From NCBI GenBank assembly GCA_035524335.1, contig DATKPE010000018.1, forward strand, positions 1 through 64,000: a stretch of 64,000 nt of DNA. Direction: 5' to 3'. The DNA is from DATKPE01 sp035524335. GTDB lineage: Bacteria; Bacteroidota; Ignavibacteria; UBA10030; SZUA-254. The position numbers and the translations under genes were made by a program. The notes under the pieces are model-generated. The model was not told where the DNA came from. It was given only the letters and a program-made list of their open reading frames with translations, and did not search any database. Of the stretch, positions 61,691 through 64,000 are shown piece by piece (the stretch's first letter is position 1; each line of letters starts with the position of its first letter).

Positions 61691-61826
61691 GGCATGAGTG
61701 CAGTCTGTTTCCTGAAGGCAACCTACGAAACAATCGGCGGATAATCCAGTGGATGCGGCGGCAAATGCGAAAATCGGAGAATGCGATTTGAATAAACCGG
61801 ATACCCCGTGGCCCGAGCGGGCAGAA

Positions 61827-63011
61827 TCACCGCCGGGGCTCTGCGGAAAACGCGTAGACGGTCTCGGTCCGGTACTCCGCCCCTGGCAGCAGGGTCGTCG
61901 TCGGAAACGAGGGATGATTCGGCGAATCGGGAAAATGCTGGGTCTCGAGGCAGAACCCGTACCGGTGAAGATACCGGCGGCCGGCTTTGCCGGTCAGATG
62001 ACCGTCGAGAAAGTTTCCCGAATAAAACTGCAGTCCCGGTTCCGTGGTATACACTTCCATCACCCTGCCGCTTCCCGGTTCTTCGACGCGGGCCGCAAAC
62101 TTCAATCCAGGTCCTCCGTTCAGAACGAAATTGTGATCGTATCCGCCGGCCCGCTCGAGCTGGGGATCGCGCTGTCCGATCCGCAGACCGATCGCCTGCG
62201 GTTTCCTGAAATCGAACGGCGTCCCTTCGACCGGGGCGAGTTCGCCGGTCGGGATCAGCCCGCTGTCGACCGGCGTATAACGGTCGGCGGCGATCGTCAT
62301 GAGATGGGCAAGAATGTCGCCCGTCCCCGCGCCCGCCAGGTTAAAGTACGAGTGCTGTGTGAGGTTGACAACCGTCGGCGCATCGGTCGCCGCACGGTAG
62401 ACGATTCTGAGCCGGTTGTGCGGCGTCAATTGGTAGATGACCCGGGTAGTGAGCGTGCCCGGATATCCCTCCTCGAGATTTTTACTTGTGTACGTCAGGG
62501 TAAGGGAGACGGTATCCCCATCGACGGCGGGGACGGCGTTCCAGACCGCTTTATCGAATCCGCGAAGTCCGCCGTGAAGGTGGTTTTTTCCATTGTTGAC
62601 GGCGAGACGGTATGTTTTCCCGTTGAGCGTGAATGATCCCTTTGCGATCCGGTTGCCGTAACGTCCCACGATGGCGCCGAAGTAGGGAGAATCCTCGACG
62701 TACTGGCGGAGGGAATCGAAACCGAGAACAACATCATCCAGGTTCCCCTGGCGGTCCGGCACGCGGAGAGAGACGATGATGCCGCCGTACGTCATGACCC
62801 TCGCCTCCATTCCCGAACTGGCGGTCATGGTGTAGAGGTCCACGGCGGTGCCGTCGGGAAGGCGGCCGAACGGCTCCTTCCGGACGGAGGGTGTGCGGGT
62901 CGCAGTCTGCAGATTCATGGGGGCCGTTCTCGCAATAAGCTGAGGCACAGTGAGGCAGAGCAGACAGAAGGCGGAGACGAGTGCGGATCTCACCGGGAGC
63001 CTCCCGCCCAT
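61827..63011 (-). CDS. Secreted aldose 1-epimerase (galactose mutarotase)
   Basis: A 394-residue GalM-type enzyme with an N-terminal signal (ALVSAFCLLCLTVPQLIA). The beta-sandwich has MTYGGIIVSLRVPDRQGNLDDVVLGFDS and VGRYGNRIAKGSFTLNGK. The catalytic His lies in NLTQHSYFNLAG and the catalytic Glu in EPGLQFYSGNFLDG. It interconverts alpha and beta anomers of aldoses, here outside the cytoplasm. It overlaps the end of the upstream glutaminase-A-like gene by 22 nt (ATG at 63011), so the two are cotranscribed. Confidence 0.95.
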   Translation of the reverse strand: MGGRLPVRSALVSAFCLLCLTVPQLIARTAPMNLQTATRTPSVRKEPFGRLPDGTAVDLYTMTASSGMEARVMTYGGIIVSLRVPDRQGNLDDVVLGFDSLRQYVEDSPYFGAIVGRYGNRIAKGSFTLNGKTYRLAVNNGKNHLHGGLRGFDKAVWNAVPAVDGDTVSLTLTYTSKNLEEGYPGTLTTRVIYQLTPHNRLRIVYRAATDAPTVVNLTQHSYFNLAGAGTGDILAHLMTIAADRYTPVDSGLIPTGELAPVEGTPFDFRKPQAIGLRIGQRDPQLERAGGYDHNFVLNGGPGLKFAARVEEPGSGRVMEVYTTEPGLQFYSGNFLDGHLTGKAGRRYLHRYGFCLETQHFPDSPNHPSFPTTTLLPGAEYRTETVYAFSAEPRR

Positions 63012-64000
63012 CGCTTCCAGAGCTCCGGGTCGGAGAGGAATTTGATGAAGACCCCGCCGACAACGGATCGTGCCTGGAAGCCGACCTGTTTCGCGTCCGT
63101 CGTCCAGTACCAGTCGGTGAGGGGAACCCGCGGCGTGGTTTCATTGACGAAGCGGTAGACGGGAGTCATGAGCGAGTCCCAGTCCCCCCTGTCGCCGGTA
63201 AGCGTCGCCGTCCAGACCTGCCAGTCGAGCTTGGTGTACGCCTTCCTGTTGTCGAGCGGGAGACCGTAACGGTTCAGATTCCGGTAGTAGGAAGCGACCT
63301 CCTTCCGGATCTCCTCCTGCGGGATGATATTGAGTTCCAGGATGCGATCCCAGACAAGATTATACTTCTGGCTCCATGTGCCGGCCTGATCGAAGGCAAG
63401 TTTGTAATGATCCATATCCCTGGAAAGTCTCCGCCAGACGGTTCCGAGGTCCCGGGCGGATTTTGCACTGCGCTCCGCCTCCTCCTTTCTTCCGGTCATT
63501 TCGCAAAGTTTGCCGTATGCCCCGATGGCGAGTATGGCCTTGGCCGAGAGATTCGCATTGTGGGCCAGATGGCCGGCGAAGTCATCCGTACAGAGCTGGC
63601 TTTCCGGATCGACGCCGAATTTTTGCAGGTAGCCCGCCCACTTTTCGATCACAGGCCAGTACCGCCCGGCGAACGAAGCGTTTCCCTCGGCCTTTGCGAG
63701 CGCGGCGACAACGAGGATAAGGTTGGCCGATTCCTCGACGGGCATCTGGTCCTCATCGGACCGTTCGCCGCCGCCGTAAACCTGCCCGTTCGCGAGCGGA
63801 TAGGTGCCGAGGTCGTGGGGGGCAAAGGGAAAATGCCACCGGGGGGATGAGGCATACTGAAGGACCGGCGCGAGGGTGGCGCGCATAAGTTGGGGCGACA
63901 GGGAAAGAAACAGAGGCGATGCCGGATAAATGACATCGACGGTGCTGATACAACCGTTGCTGAAATTTTCCTTCGGAAAGAGCATCGGCGTCCCGTCGAT
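62990..64000 (-). CDS. Glutaminase A-like (GtaA/DUF4965 family) protein, 5' end beyond the window
   Basis: The C-terminal 336 residues of a larger protein. The frame is open to the right edge (IDGTP before MLFPKENFSNG), so the true start is outside. The visible part is an (alpha/alpha) barrel-like domain: GCISTVDVIYPASPLFL, WHFPFAPHDLGTYPLANGQ, EESANLILVVAALAK, CTDDFAGHLAHNANLSAKAILAIGAY and DWQVWTATLTGD. This matches the conserved part of fungal/bacterial glutaminase A and DUF4965 proteins. Bacterial members are often secreted and found near glycan enzymes, so glutaminase activity is not certain. Confidence 0.88.
   Translation of the reverse strand: MDGTPMLFPKENFSNGCISTVDVIYPASPLFLSLSPQLMRATLAPVLQYASSPRWHFPFAPHDLGTYPLANGQVYGGGERSDEDQMPVEESANLILVVAALAKAEGNASFAGRYWPVIEKWAGYLQKFGVDPESQLCTDDFAGHLAHNANLSAKAILAIGAYGKLCEMTGRKEEAERSAKSARDLGTVWRRLSRDMDHYKLAFDQAGTWSQKYNLVWDRILELNIIPQEEIRKEVASYYRNLNRYGLPLDNRKAYTKLDWQVWTATLTGDRGDWDSLMTPVYRFVNETTPRVPLTDWYWTTDAKQVGFQARSVVGGVFIKFLSDPELWKRWAGGSR

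Noticed and set aside
1..64000. Search for tRNA, rRNA, CRISPR arrays, transposases and attachment sites
   Set aside because: None was seen by eye in the intergenic regions. A covariance-model search (tRNA, riboswitches) would be needed to exclude small RNA genes fully.

Overview
The window is GC-rich, with AT-rich intergenic islands, and looks chromosomal. I see no insertion sequence, integrase, rRNA, tRNA or CRISPR array. Five secreted proteins end in a type IX secretion (T9SS) type A C-terminal domain carrying the YPNPFNP(S/T)T motif. Promoters look like TTGnnn-N17-TAnnTT(T)(G/C), close to the Bacteroidota TTG/TAnnTTTG form. Together these point to the FCB group (Bacteroidota/Chlorobiota/Ignavibacteria-like). 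I cannot assign a genus. 

Region 1 (29-20610, minus strand) is a surface-polysaccharide locus. A family 2 glycosyltransferase and a membrane hybrid histidine kinase with its own terminator come first. They are followed by thirteen tightly packed genes read from 20610 down to 3578: several glycosyltransferases, a two-gene ABC exporter (Wzm/Wzt type), a methyltransferase fused to a very long coiled coil, a kinase-like/methyltransferase protein, an FkbM methyltransferase, an LTA-synthase-type phosphotransferase-like membrane enzyme and a small membrane protein. Many of the junctions overlap by 1-20 nt. A good promoter lies at 20741-20769, and the leader contains a 9-bp inverted repeat. The coiled-coil methyltransferase and the kinase-like methyltransferase together resemble a split version of the E. 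coli WbdD chain terminator/ruler.

Region 2 (20995-27826, plus strand) is a divergent run: a TPR membrane protein, ApaG, TruA, a Ste24-type M48 protease and an M28 peptidase of the glutamate carboxypeptidase II type. Region 3 (27846-33546, minus) holds a GH27 alpha-galactosidase, a short BNR-repeat protein, and a four-gene operon (VOC protein, internally duplicated hypothetical, DUF2279-like protein, beta-barrel protein).

Region 4 (33666-38132, minus) is a polyphosphate-type operon: CHAD protein, SixA, two thymidylate-kinase-like proteins (one with an altered P-loop) and Ppx/GppA. A PhoB/OmpR-type regulator lies nearby (39760-40470). Direct repeats resembling Pho boxes occur upstream of both the regulator and the polyphosphate operon, suggesting one Pho-like circuit.

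Region 5 (40827-64000) holds another glycosyltransferase, a PAP2 phosphatase, NagB, and a set of large T9SS-exported proteins (two with sortilin/BNR-type repeats, a beta-propeller-like protein, a GH31 glycosidase and a subtilase). It ends with a secreted aldose 1-epimerase and a glutaminase-A-like protein cut by the right edge. The encoded lifestyle looks heterotrophic, with polymer- and glycan-degrading secreted enzymes and an elaborate envelope glycan.
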